Origin: Pedobacter sp. Leaf176
GTDB taxonomy: Bacteria > Bacteroidota > Bacteroidia > Sphingobacteriales > Sphingobacteriaceae
Direction of reading: 5' to 3'
Assembly: GCF_001424305.1 (NCBI RefSeq)
Contig: NZ_LMPD01000002.1
Span: 47,531-111,530 of the forward strand
DNA length: 64,000 nt
The position numbers and the translations under genes were made by a program. Below, piece after piece: positions 34,594 to 44,298 of the stretch. How positions within the stretch are numbered: the stretch's first letter is position 1; each line of letters begins with the position of its first letter. The notes under the pieces are model-generated. The model did not search any database. It saw only the letters and a program-made list of their open reading frames with translations, and was not told the origin of the DNA.

Positions 34594-36984
34594 TCACTCT
34601 AACATTTTATTAATTACATCTGCCTTTCTTGATTCTGGCAAAACTTTTAAATCTACTAATTTTCCGTCTTTCAAAGTCCCTTCAACCGTCGTTTTATATG
34701 GTGCATGAAGTTTGAAATGGACATCCCAATCTTTAGGCCAGGCCGGAAACAAATAAATGCTTTTTCCATCTGTCTGCATTAGCATTTCCTGCAGACCGAT
34801 CATCCCCGAACCGCCCCAGTTATGGTCTGGAACCCAATCGAAACCTGGCCCCCAGAAAGCGGGAAATCGCCTGCCAGAGTCTTTCAGTTTCGCAGTTGTC
34901 AGCTTTGCAGCTTCTGCTGTCAATCCCAATCTCGCTGCAAAAATATTATCCTGTTTCCACCCTACATGACTTCGGAATTTTAAAACGTCTGTATCATATT
35001 TGAAAGTATTAATTGCCGTATCTAAACCCGGTTTTCCTATTCCATAAATTCCCCAGGGATAAACCGGGTATAATTGCGGACTTTCGGTGTTGTTAATTCG
35101 CTCCCAAAGTTTGGCAGGAGAAATCGTAGCATGACCATTAAACTCCCTGAAACTTATTGGCGGGATGGTTTTTAGCATTTCCTGCCAGTGGGATTTCTGC
35201 TCGACAGATAGTTTCGGATAAAGAATCAGCCTTTCCAGAACTGTTTTTAGCGCAGCGATTGTCGAGGTGGAATTGTATGCCATTTTATAAGTCTCTGCCC
35301 CAGAACCTGGATATAGAACCAAGTGACCATTGGCGTCCAAAGCCTTTGCTCCTCTTTGCTTCGCCAGGTAGGTATAATGCTCTTTGAAAAATGTAAGGGC
35401 GCTTTCAATTAAAGGAAGATATTTTTCAATATTTGCCCCACCATATCTTTCAGTTTCCAGAATCATCATACAAAATTCTAAAACGGTATCCCATTCATAT
35501 TCTAACCAGGCATTGTATTCCATCCCTTTATTGAAATCAGCAGGTCTTTTCCAGCCATATTCTGCCGGATTTGGCAATCCAAAGTTCTCTAATTGCTCCG
35601 TAAAACTTGCTCCATTATGTCCCCAGGAAGCTTGCGTCCTAATCTCCGCATTCTTCAGTAGATTGGAATAGAAATCGAACTGTGGTTTCATCATTTCGAA
35701 GTCGCCGCTTTTTAACATGGGCCAGTAAACCAACCGCTGGTTTTGCGCCGTGTGCGTTCCTCCTCCCCAGTTTCTGAAATCAGGAGTGTATTTCAAAGCA
35801 GTATCTGTAAGGTGCGGATCATAAGTAAACAAGCCGCCGTTAAACTTGGTAGGGTAATTTCCAAATGCGTTGCAGCCCAACATATACCGAAATAACTGGT
35901 AGTTTTTTGATGACTGATTGGCTGCTTCATCTCTTGAGCTGATGTTTATAAAACTCCTTTTCCAGTAATCATTCCACCATTTAATACTTGCTTTTTGATT
36001 GTCTTTTTTAATACTTAAACCCTTTTCCCATTCCTGAATCGATTCGGCTTTTGCACTATTTAAAATAATGGAAATATTGGTCGTTCTGGACGGTTTCTTA
36101 CTTTTCAAAGTCCAAGCCTTAAAAGGCGTATTCAAATATTTTCCTTCGTAATTCCCAGCGGCCAATAAGTTATCTCCCATCATTGTTCCTCCAATAATTA
36201 AATTATTTAAAGGATTATATAGTTCTTCTTTCCTGTCAACAAGTCCTTGTTGCTTTACGGCGACGTCGAAAACGGTTTCTGCTTTGTTCTGGTGATAAAA
36301 TTGAATGGCATTATTTTTATATGAAACCTCGTCTTTAAAAGTCTTTACAATCCCTTGAGGTGCCCATTTATACGAATTCTGGTTGTTTTCCTTGCCTTTA
36401 GTTATGCGATCTTCAAACCGCCAGCTTTCGAAACTCGCCTCGGTACTAATGTTTTGATTTGATTTAATATCCAAATGAATAATCGGATTAAAAACATCGA
36501 CCCAAACTTTAATTTGGGTGTCCAAATTTCCATTAACGCCGAAAACTTGAGCATATCCATCTTTTAGAATTAATTCTTGTTTGAAAGTTTTTCCATCGAA
36601 AGGATTGGGACTGAATTTAAGTTTTACCCGCCCAAGCTTTAACAGCGTGTTGTTCTCATCAAATGTTCCGCTACGCGATAAATACAGGTAAACTTCACCT
36701 TTTTCTACCCATAAATTAAGGCCAATATCTCCTCCGCCAACCGGCATCGATTCTGACGAATTAACACTTTGGGAAGTCCAGACAACATTAGCAAGTTGTT
36801 TTTCTTGAGAAAATGCAGTAGAGGTTGGCAAACACAAAAACGCAATAAAAATTTTTGACCCACTTAGAAACTTGGCAACATCCAAGCAGAATACCGAGAG
36901 TTTTGACCATATCAGGAGTGTAAGAACACTTAAGTTCTTAGCCAGAATACTTGATTTACTTAGTGTCGTTTTGGTTAAAATCAT
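34594..36984 (-). CDS. DUF5703-containing glycoside-hydrolase-like protein
   Basis: A 796-residue exported protein. The N-terminal beta domain (about 65-330; VVWTSQSVNSSESMPVGGGDIGLNLWVEKGEVYLYLSRSG) is DUF5703-like, and the C-terminal half (about 345-790) looks like the (alpha/alpha)6 barrel seen in GH95/GH65-type enzymes (FNGGLFTYDP, WGGGTHTAQNQRLVYWP, WGHNGASFTEQ, FPAWPKDWDVHFKLHAPY). Its activity is not established from sequence; it probably acts on a plant oligosaccharide like its neighbours. The first about 44 residues lie over a dispersed repeat (36853-36981), ahead of a hydrophobic signal-like stretch (KIFIAFLCLPTSTAFSQ), so the true start is uncertain. Confidence 0.7.
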   Translation of the reverse strand: MILTKTTLSKSSILAKNLSVLTLLIWSKLSVFCLDVAKFLSGSKIFIAFLCLPTSTAFSQEKQLANVVWTSQSVNSSESMPVGGGDIGLNLWVEKGEVYLYLSRSGTFDENNTLLKLGRVKLKFSPNPFDGKTFKQELILKDGYAQVFGVNGNLDTQIKVWVDVFNPIIHLDIKSNQNISTEASFESWRFEDRITKGKENNQNSYKWAPQGIVKTFKDEVSYKNNAIQFYHQNKAETVFDVAVKQQGLVDRKEELYNPLNNLIIGGTMMGDNLLAAGNYEGKYLNTPFKAWTLKSKKPSRTTNISIILNSAKAESIQEWEKGLSIKKDNQKASIKWWNDYWKRSFINISSRDEAANQSSKNYQLFRYMLGCNAFGNYPTKFNGGLFTYDPHLTDTALKYTPDFRNWGGGTHTAQNQRLVYWPMLKSGDFEMMKPQFDFYSNLLKNAEIRTQASWGHNGASFTEQLENFGLPNPAEYGWKRPADFNKGMEYNAWLEYEWDTVLEFCMMILETERYGGANIEKYLPLIESALTFFKEHYTYLAKQRGAKALDANGHLVLYPGSGAETYKMAYNSTSTIAALKTVLERLILYPKLSVEQKSHWQEMLKTIPPISFREFNGHATISPAKLWERINNTESPQLYPVYPWGIYGIGKPGLDTAINTFKYDTDVLKFRSHVGWKQDNIFAARLGLTAEAAKLTTAKLKDSGRRFPAFWGPGFDWVPDHNWGGSGMIGLQEMLMQTDGKSIYLFPAWPKDWDVHFKLHAPYKTTVEGTLKDGKLVDLKVLPESRKADVINKMLE
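36853..36981. repeat. Dispersed repeat at the 5' end of the DUF5703 gene
   Basis: Contains the palindrome TAAGAACACTTAAGTTCTTA and outer, imperfectly inverted ends around CACTTAGAAACTTGG and CTTAGTG. Its minus strand reads as codons 2 to about 44 of the hydrolase gene. Confidence 0.5.
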
Positions 36985-37006
36985 TCTTTGTTAATCAATT
37001 ATAGGT

Positions 37007-37070
37007 CGTCATTTCAACCGAAGTGGAGAAATCTTTTTGATGAGATTGCTCCCTAACTCTCGCAATAACG
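37007..37070. repeat. Partial dispersed palindromic repeat
   Basis: Starts CGTCATTTCAACCGAAGTGG then GAGAAATCTTTTTGATGAGA, matching the left half of the GTCAT-type repeats, and ends in the CGCAATAACG region. Lies between the acetylesterase and DUF5703 genes. Confidence 0.5.
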
Positions 37071-37075
37071 TATCG

Positions 37076-38503
37076 TTAATTATCCCAATCATCGGTGCGA
37101 AAAGAAGAAACTGCCAGGCCGTCATTCCCAAATAAATCCCCTATCACGAAATCTTTAAAAGCATAACGAACGGCGACAGGTGTTTTAACCTGTTCTGCTG
37201 ATATGCTCACGCTACTCCCGGTAATTGCTGCTTTCGCGGGATAAAATTTACGATCTGCGCCAGCCACTTCAAAAAGACTTAACTCTTTACCGAATTCGGT
37301 CAAGCCGTTTGCTACATTTTGAAACTTAATTACCGCTTTATTTTTATCAATGGTTAAAGACTCATAAGTTGGACTTAGTGCGCCAAAGCCTTTTATGCCG
37401 TAAGTTTGCGCTAGGGCAAGATAAGCCAAACGTTCGCCACCTTGTTTTTTGTTCGCAGGATGAATGGATTTTTCCTCACCGATATCCATCAAAACCGCCA
37501 TCCCTGAATTAGGAATTTTGGCTAAAGATTTTCGCTGTGCATCTCTTAAAAATGCAGAGTTAAATTTTCCTCCAATGTGGTAAGGTGGAAGCAGTTCATA
37601 ATTATAGGGAGCAATCTGTGAATAGTAAAACGGAAATTCTCCGTTGTCCCAATTTTTTCTCCAGGAAGAAACCATTGCTGGAAATAAATCTTCATATCGA
37701 TCTGGTCGCTCGTAGTTAGATTCGCCCTGATACCAAATTGCACCCCTGATTCCGTAACCAATGACAGGATAAAGCATTCCATTGTAAAGTGTTGTCGGCG
37801 TTCGGCTTACTTCCTTTATCGCATCGCCTTTGGCTGGTATTTTAACCTCTGGAAATGCCTTTAAATCTTCAGGCGACATCCAGGCTTCAATGGAAGAACC
37901 TCCATAGCTATCATTAATCACACCGATAGGTACCTGTAGTAAATCGCTTAATAAAGATGCAAAATAAAATGCCGTTGCGCTGAAGTTGGAAACCGTTTCT
38001 GGTGCAGCCATTTTCCATTGAGATGCCTTGCTGTTTTCCTGGCGTTCAATAATAGAAGAACGCGGAACGGTATAAAGCCTGATATTTTTATTCGTCGATT
38101 TAAGAATGGCTTCGTTTGAACCCATTATTGGCTGACTTTTAAAGCCTTTCATTGGCATTTCCATGTTCGATTGACCACCACAAAACCAAACCTCACCAAT
38201 TAAAATATCTGTTAAAACCAGTTTTTCGCCATCATTTAATTCCACTTCATATGGTCCGCCAGCAGCTGGTGTAGCCACTTTTACTTTCCACTTCCCATCT
38301 TTATCAGCTGTTACTGAGTAGTTTTTCCTGTTCCAGGATGTGATAATTTTTACTTTGGCCGAAGCCTTCGCCCAACCCCAAATGGCGACATTACTTTGTT
38401 GTTGCAAAACCATGTGATCGGTAAAGATGGAGGCAGGTTTAACCGTTGCTGATGCGATCATGCAGCAAGCGAGGTTTAAAAGTATGGTGAGTTTTAGTTT
38501 CAT
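37076..38503 (-). CDS. SGNH-type carbohydrate acetylesterase (sialate O-acetylesterase family)
   Basis: A 475-residue exported esterase that would remove O-acetyl groups from sugars. Signal peptide 1-21 (ending ASATVKP). The catalytic block I GGQSNMEMP (Ser near residue 112), the middle block VINDSYGGSSIEAW, IWYQGESNYERP, and a final block MDIGEEKSIHPANKKQGGERLA with the catalytic His are present. An internal Ig-like segment precedes the esterase fold. In a cluster with rhamnosidases and arabinofuranosidase it probably deacetylates pectic glycans rather than sialic acid. The ATG at 38503 is preferred over a TTG at 38512. Confidence 0.85.
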   Translation of the reverse strand: MKLKLTILLNLACCMIASATVKPASIFTDHMVLQQQSNVAIWGWAKASAKVKIITSWNRKNYSVTADKDGKWKVKVATPAAGGPYEVELNDGEKLVLTDILIGEVWFCGGQSNMEMPMKGFKSQPIMGSNEAILKSTNKNIRLYTVPRSSIIERQENSKASQWKMAAPETVSNFSATAFYFASLLSDLLQVPIGVINDSYGGSSIEAWMSPEDLKAFPEVKIPAKGDAIKEVSRTPTTLYNGMLYPVIGYGIRGAIWYQGESNYERPDRYEDLFPAMVSSWRKNWDNGEFPFYYSQIAPYNYELLPPYHIGGKFNSAFLRDAQRKSLAKIPNSGMAVLMDIGEEKSIHPANKKQGGERLAYLALAQTYGIKGFGALSPTYESLTIDKNKAVIKFQNVANGLTEFGKELSLFEVAGADRKFYPAKAAITGSSVSISAEQVKTPVAVRYAFKDFVIGDLFGNDGLAVSSFRTDDWDN

Positions 38504-38518
38504 TTTTATCAAGTTTTT

Positions 38519-40708
38519 TTATTTACTAACCGGTAACCAAACCGACATTTCTGAATGCCCACGATTTCCCCAGGCAAAATAAGGTACCAGTTTAATTTCA
38601 GCATCCCTGCTATTGTTATTCACCGGGCGGTACAATACGTTTTTCCAGTTATTTGGTTCTACAATTTTAGCATTACCAACCAAACTCATCAGCTCTGCCC
38701 CATCAATATTGATTGGTTGCGCAGTAAATTTTGTTGAGGTAGGAATAAAAGCATTAAAGATATTTTTGCCAGGTAAATCTGTTGACTCCAGACAATAAAC
38801 AATTGGTCCGCGTTTTACTGCAATTTGGTTTCTGTTTTCTTCCACTAAAGGATTGGCCTCAATCAAAGTAGCCTCCATCGGGAGATTCAATTCTATTACA
38901 TCACCTCTTTTCCAAACCCGATTTATTTCGGCGTACGTTCCGGAAGTGGTCTTAACATTTTCTGCCTTTCCATTAACGCTGATCTGAGCATTTTGAGTCC
39001 ATGCTGGGATTCTAAGGAAAATTGAATATGGTTTGTTTTCAGTTTCTTTAATAGCGATTTTAATATTTCCATCCCATGGATAATTGGTAGTCTGAACGAG
39101 TGAAATCTTACTTCCATCAGCTAATTTAGTCGTTAAGCTATTTCCACCGTATAAATTGAACCACAATCCTTTATCAGAAACACTGTAAGCATAATCACTT
39201 ACTTCGGCAATGGTTCGCACTACATTTGGCGGGCAGCAATTCGACAAGCCAATGTAAGGAACTCTATCTTTCGACCAGCGTTGTTTGAAAGGTAGATCAT
39301 CAGATTGCGCCAATGGATTAGTATACAAAAAGTTCTCCCCATCTAAACTTATGCCTGATAAAACACTGTTATGCAAAGCCAATTCCATCACATCCGCATA
39401 TTTCGCATTGCCCGTAATTTGAAGCATTCGCCAATTCCAAAGTACATTGCCGATATTCGCACAGGTTTCGTTATGGGCCGTAAAATTCGGTAACTGGTAA
39501 TCACGACCGAAAGCCTGATGAATCTTTTGAACATCAGCCGGATTGTAGGAGGTTCCATCAGGCGAAGTGCCATCATAAAGTGAACCACAGCCACCTGTGA
39601 TATACATTTTATGCTGGTTCACATCATCCCACATTAAATTCAAAGTTTTCAACAGCGAATCTTTTCCAGTCTCGGCATATAAATCGGCTACGCCAGCGTA
39701 CAAATAGTTCGCCCTCACCGCATGCCCCATTGCCTTGGTTTGTTGCAAAAAAGGAATTCTATCCTGATTGTCATCCGTTCCATCATCAATTTTGCCTTTA
39801 ATGGCGATTAAATGATTTGCCAATTCTAAATAACGAGGGTCTTTAGTTGTTCTGTACATTTCTATAACGCCCATATAATGAGATGGACAAATGGCATTCC
39901 TGGCCAGTGTTGGAGAAGCCGATTTGTAGAAATTATACAAATAGTCAGTCGCTTTTTTAGCGATATTTAACAAAGTGGTTTTACCTGTTGCCCGGTAATG
40001 AATGCAACCAGCTGTCATCAAGTGACCAATGTTATAAGATTCAAAGCTCAATCTATCTTGAAACTGATTTTTTGAGCCTGTTTTACGCTGCTCAATCATT
40101 GCTTTCGTGTAGATATAACCATCTTCGCGTTGCGATTTTCCAATCACGACAATGGCTTTATCCATCATTTCATTGAGTTTGGGATTTTTTGTCGACGCAT
40201 ATAAACTTGCTACGGCTTCCAGCGTTTTGTAATAATCCCCATCATGAAAAGATGGTCCTGAATGTGAACCTGTATCTAAGCCTGCAGCAATTTCGAAGTT
40301 TTTAAACGCGTGGCTGATTTTCGGATCGTTGTAAATCGCCCACATGTTCGGCACCATGGTTTTCGTAGCAACCTTAAACCGATCGGCCCAAAAACCCTTC
40401 GTCCAGGTTACATCAGCCATATTAACACTTCGCAGCTTGGCATATTTACTATTTGATGTGTTAACAAGTGCCTTATCCTGGGCGTTCATAGTGAATGCAG
40501 ATAAAAGTAAAGTTACCATTCCAAAAAATCCAAAATAAAATCGTCTTTTCGACTGAAACGAAGTGGAATGGAGAAATCTTTGAATTATTTTTATGGTACA
40601 GTTCAAAGATTTCTCAACTGCGCTCGAAATGACGATAGTAGAATTACGCTTAAAAAACTGAACCAACGGAACGCTATCCTTTTTAATCACTAACAAATTC
40701 CTTATCAT
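38519..40708 (-). CDS. GH127 family beta-L-arabinofuranosidase (DUF1680)
   Basis: An enzyme of up to 729 residues releasing L-arabinofuranose. The GH127 zinc/thiolate site is intact: NETCANI (Glu and Cys) and LSNCCPPNVVR (two adjacent Cys, one the nucleophile). The (alpha/alpha)6 domain spans about 95-510, with beta domains following. The ATG at 40708 overlaps the GH106 stop by 4 bp, but residues 25-56 come from a dispersed repeat (40542-40634) and a signal-like stretch (FYFGFFGMVTLLLSAFTMNAQ) follows, so initiation at ATG 40519 (666 residues) is possible. Arabinose produced would enter the araBDA route. Confidence 0.85.
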   Translation of the reverse strand: MIRNLLVIKKDSVPLVQFFKRNSTIVISSAVEKSLNCTIKIIQRFLHSTSFQSKRRFYFGFFGMVTLLLSAFTMNAQDKALVNTSNSKYAKLRSVNMADVTWTKGFWADRFKVATKTMVPNMWAIYNDPKISHAFKNFEIAAGLDTGSHSGPSFHDGDYYKTLEAVASLYASTKNPKLNEMMDKAIVVIGKSQREDGYIYTKAMIEQRKTGSKNQFQDRLSFESYNIGHLMTAGCIHYRATGKTTLLNIAKKATDYLYNFYKSASPTLARNAICPSHYMGVIEMYRTTKDPRYLELANHLIAIKGKIDDGTDDNQDRIPFLQQTKAMGHAVRANYLYAGVADLYAETGKDSLLKTLNLMWDDVNQHKMYITGGCGSLYDGTSPDGTSYNPADVQKIHQAFGRDYQLPNFTAHNETCANIGNVLWNWRMLQITGNAKYADVMELALHNSVLSGISLDGENFLYTNPLAQSDDLPFKQRWSKDRVPYIGLSNCCPPNVVRTIAEVSDYAYSVSDKGLWFNLYGGNSLTTKLADGSKISLVQTTNYPWDGNIKIAIKETENKPYSIFLRIPAWTQNAQISVNGKAENVKTTSGTYAEINRVWKRGDVIELNLPMEATLIEANPLVEENRNQIAVKRGPIVYCLESTDLPGKNIFNAFIPTSTKFTAQPINIDGAELMSLVGNAKIVEPNNWKNVLYRPVNNNSRDAEIKLVPYFAWGNRGHSEMSVWLPVSK
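40542..40634. repeat. Dispersed palindromic repeat inside the GH127 reading frame
   Basis: CGTCTTTTCGACTGAAACG at one end and CGCTCGAAATGACG at the other, with internal GAGAAATCTTTGAA pairing with TTCAAAGATTTCTC. Read on the minus strand it encodes residues 25-56 of the longest GH127 frame without a stop. Confidence 0.8.
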
Positions 40709-43700
40709 TTTTCTTCAATTTGTATATTTACCGGCCCAAACAACCCTGCTGGATTTAAAGGTTTACCCTCCAAACGGAAAGGTGCAGTTGTTTTCGTAAT
40801 TCTTTTATCTTCAGTTAATTTACTATCCCCTATTAAACGGTTAGCCCAGGTATTCACCACTTCAATTGTGATTTTATTCTCACCTTTTTTTATTGCTTTA
40901 CTAATGTTTAGTTTATGCGGCGCTGTCCATAAGGTCCCGCAATCTATTCCATTGACTTTCACTACAGCCATGCAGGAAAATCCACCTAAATCAATCCAGG
41001 CACTATTTAAATCGCCTTTATAAATGAAACTTTTTGTATAAATGGCCGTTCCAGAATAGTATTTTATTGAACTATCAGCATGTTTAGTCCAGTCGCTTAA
41101 ATCCTTAAATGTAACTGGCTTTAACGGACCACCAAGAGCTGGATCGAATTGTACTTGCCATGATTTAGAAATATCCTGACTAGTTTTAAACTTATTGGAA
41201 TTTAGCCCAACTTGCAGTTGAGTTAAACTTGTCTTTTCATTAAAAATTACAAATACAGAGCCATTTGCTGGTAATTGCAAATTCAAGTATGTTCTTCCAT
41301 CTCTAATTGACCAACTTTTCAAAGCTATTGTATCATTGGTTACGGAGTTGTAGATTTTTGGTACCCTTCCACTTATTCTAAAAGAAAAATTAAAAGCTCT
41401 TTCTTTAGCTTCTTGGTTTGATATAAAGTAGATGTCAGACTCTGTCGTTTTTCTATGAACAAATGCTACTTTTTTTGTTGGCCAAATTGTTGAGCTTAAC
41501 AACATTGATCCTGTAGGGATTTCAGTGATATCCAAATCCTTTTCCAAACCCAAGCTATTAAAATCACTTCCCTCAAAGGGTGCTCTATAAATTTGTCCTA
41601 AACCAAGCTTCTTTATATAGATAGGTTTCCCACCACTTTTGAACGAATCGAAATTCCCTCCCCATATTTCATTAACAACTTTATCAAATTCAGTTACTTT
41701 AACCTGCTTTTTTCCAATTTGATACATTGGCTTATCTGCTAAAATCACTTTAGCTCCACTTTTAATCAATTCCGATAGTTTTTCAACAATCTCAAAACTC
41801 ATGTATTGATAGTTGGGGTTCATTTTCATCGCCCCGGGAAAAACCAAAACTTTATATGTTGCGCCGCTTTCAAAAACTACCTCCCCATTTTCCACCTTCG
41901 CCGTACTCAAAACATCCGGATTAAAACTATCGTAAGCGTAACCGCGTAGCGGATTTACCCAATTTTCAGGATCCGCGATATTTGCAGAATGCGTTACGCC
42001 TGACGGAATCTGACGCAAAGGTTCGCCAACATTGGCTAAACGTTTCTTTTCTGATTCCACTACATCAGCACCGAAAATGCCAGGTAATATTTCTAATAAC
42101 CGATCTGGCAGAACGGATCGGCGAGGTAGTTCTTCGCCTGTAAAAACAGCGATATCAACAACAGGCTTACCCTGCTGCAACAGGTTTTGTGTTCGCTCCG
42201 CGTAGTCTATCCATGCTTTGCCCGCTTTCCACCAGGTTTGGTCTCTTTGAAAATATAAACCTACACCATCTAGTGTCATCCCTGGTTTTCTATCCATCCA
42301 TGGATTGTGTGTAAAAACGTGATAAACCAATTTGTTAATCCCAAGCGCATAATTCCTATCCTGTAAGGATTTCATATTCGAAGGATTTTCATTCCAATCC
42401 ATACGAACGGTGGTAAAAGCTTCGGCCTGAATAATATTTTTCCCGTAGATATGTGCACCAGAAATGGCATCCAGCATATCATTTGGCTTATCGTGAGTCG
42501 GGCTGTTCAACCAGAATTCTCCCATCGGTACATCCACATTTTTGTAATGCAACAATCCATCGCTCATCATCGTTGGCGCAATGCTTTCAGCGGTAAAAGT
42601 TACACTTTGTGCTTTGGCTAATTTTGCCAAGGTTTTGTAAAACTGATCTACCACCAATTCGGAGATGGTTTTACGAATGTCATAAAGAAAATTTTCAGAG
42701 ACTGCCGCACTTTCAACAGGCAAGCCAGTCATAATTGGCAAGTATGGCATTAAATTGTAACCTCTGCGTTTTTGAAATTCTGCCTTAAATAATGGAGACC
42801 AATTCTGACTGCCACATTCCCAACTATCTACATGGAAAACGCTTAACACTTTCCTGGCTATTTCTGGTCCGCCATGTTTTAGCGCTTCACCGTACCAATT
42901 ATCGAATTGCAGTTTAACGGCTTCGGGATTAAACTTATCGCACTCCAAGCCTTTTCCACCACCTGCTGTTGCATTGGTATGGCCGGTAGTCGTGTGCCCA
43001 ACTCTCAAAATTGTCCAGCTCAACTCTTCGGCAGGGAACCCCCCTTTCGGTGCTTTCCAGTTTAAAGTTCCATCTGGATTTAATTTATCCGTTAGGTTGA
43101 TGATTTTATTTAATGGGATACACAGGTCTTTAGCGATTTGTTCATCCGTACTTCTCTTGCTAATTCTCCAAACCGAACCATTTTTCCCTTCAAACTGATT
43201 AATTTGTGCAGCTGAACTTAACTCAAGATTTACCAGTTTTAAAGAAGGTTTCCATTTAGCGGCATCCAAATCTTCAGCTCCTGGTTCCGAATCCTTTTTA
43301 TCATAGATAAACCTGAAAAATTTAGCCGTTGTTGGATTAATAGAATGCGTTACATCTTCGTCGGTATCTTGCCAACCATGACGTGGTGCTTCCAGTCTGC
43401 CAATTGATCGAAAGCTTTTTCCATCATCGCTCACTTCAATTGCAAGTCGCTGTGCCTGATAATTATTTCCACTAATTTTAATGGTTACGGTTCTGCAAGT
43501 AAATGGTTTTGCAAACTCATACTGAATATAACACGGTTCGTTGGAACCAAAGTTTTTCTTATTTCCAGGCTGAATTAAACCTGTGGCATCAGCACCATTG
43601 CTAGCTGTGATTTTAGGTATAACCGTTCTTGTAGAAATGTTTTCGCCCACAGGTGATGGATAAGCATAAACTGCGATATCTTTATAATAGTTTTCGTTCG

Positions 43701-44151
43701 ATTCAGGCTTAGGCAGAATGATTTTTGCAGTTGAGTTATCTACCACAGACTTTGACCAGACTACCTTTTGCATGGATAGTTCGGGTGTAATCCATGGTCC
43801 GCCGGCCAATGCGAAACCATCACTCACATGCATTCCAAGTTTTAAGTTTAAACGTTTGGCCTCACTCATGGCGAACTCGACCAATTTCCACCATTCAGGT
43901 GTAAGCTGAACGGCTGGTGGTGAATACACGGGCGTTTTATCCGGACCTTGAATACTCATCAAGTAAGCACCCCCAATGCCATTGGCTTTCAGCGCCTCTA
44001 AGTCGGCGGTAATACCAGCTTTAGAAACCGCACCTTTTACCCAATACCAAAATACCCAAGGTTTTGCATTTTCGTTTTGTTGTGCATGAAGCTTAAAGCT
44101 AAAAGTACAGAACAAAAAGAACAGGAAGATTTTACTAAACACTCGTTTCAT
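40705..44151 (-). CDS. GH106 family alpha-L-rhamnosidase
   Basis: A 1148-residue exported glycosidase. Signal peptide 1-23 (ending LHAQ), then the GH106 N-terminal motif PWVFWYWVKGAVSKAGITADLEALKANGIGGAYL, LNLKLGMHVSDGFALAGGPWI, an inserted beta domain (about 195-330), the TIM-barrel continuation (VFHVDSWECGSQNWSPLF, FTAESIAPTMMSDGLLHYKNVDVPMGEFW), and C-terminal beta-sandwich domains. It removes alpha-L-rhamnose from plant glycans such as rhamnogalacturonans or arabinogalactan. Followed with a 4-bp overlap by GH127. The 147-bp gap before it holds no clear promoter. Confidence 0.88.
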   Translation of the reverse strand: MKRVFSKIFLFFLFCTFSFKLHAQQNENAKPWVFWYWVKGAVSKAGITADLEALKANGIGGAYLMSIQGPDKTPVYSPPAVQLTPEWWKLVEFAMSEAKRLNLKLGMHVSDGFALAGGPWITPELSMQKVVWSKSVVDNSTAKIILPKPESNENYYKDIAVYAYPSPVGENISTRTVIPKITASNGADATGLIQPGNKKNFGSNEPCYIQYEFAKPFTCRTVTIKISGNNYQAQRLAIEVSDDGKSFRSIGRLEAPRHGWQDTDEDVTHSINPTTAKFFRFIYDKKDSEPGAEDLDAAKWKPSLKLVNLELSSAAQINQFEGKNGSVWRISKRSTDEQIAKDLCIPLNKIINLTDKLNPDGTLNWKAPKGGFPAEELSWTILRVGHTTTGHTNATAGGGKGLECDKFNPEAVKLQFDNWYGEALKHGGPEIARKVLSVFHVDSWECGSQNWSPLFKAEFQKRRGYNLMPYLPIMTGLPVESAAVSENFLYDIRKTISELVVDQFYKTLAKLAKAQSVTFTAESIAPTMMSDGLLHYKNVDVPMGEFWLNSPTHDKPNDMLDAISGAHIYGKNIIQAEAFTTVRMDWNENPSNMKSLQDRNYALGINKLVYHVFTHNPWMDRKPGMTLDGVGLYFQRDQTWWKAGKAWIDYAERTQNLLQQGKPVVDIAVFTGEELPRRSVLPDRLLEILPGIFGADVVESEKKRLANVGEPLRQIPSGVTHSANIADPENWVNPLRGYAYDSFNPDVLSTAKVENGEVVFESGATYKVLVFPGAMKMNPNYQYMSFEIVEKLSELIKSGAKVILADKPMYQIGKKQVKVTEFDKVVNEIWGGNFDSFKSGGKPIYIKKLGLGQIYRAPFEGSDFNSLGLEKDLDITEIPTGSMLLSSTIWPTKKVAFVHRKTTESDIYFISNQEAKERAFNFSFRISGRVPKIYNSVTNDTIALKSWSIRDGRTYLNLQLPANGSVFVIFNEKTSLTQLQVGLNSNKFKTSQDISKSWQVQFDPALGGPLKPVTFKDLSDWTKHADSSIKYYSGTAIYTKSFIYKGDLNSAWIDLGGFSCMAVVKVNGIDCGTLWTAPHKLNISKAIKKGENKITIEVVNTWANRLIGDSKLTEDKRITKTTAPFRLEGKPLNPAGLFGPVNIQIEEK

Positions 44152-44298
44152 TTTGATTTTTTTTGTCGTTGCAATTTTCGATTTTAAGCGAAATGAAGCG
44201 TTGCTGCTGTGTTAATGAATTGATTTGTTGCTGCTCCTTGCAATCTGCTTTGTACCATGCCTTCAATTGGAGGCAGGCAATGGCGAATATTTTCTGAT

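Noticed and set aside
44152..44298. Possible small RNA or gene in the FucP-GH106 gap
   Set aside because: No promoter element, stable hairpin with U-run, or coding signal could be supported.
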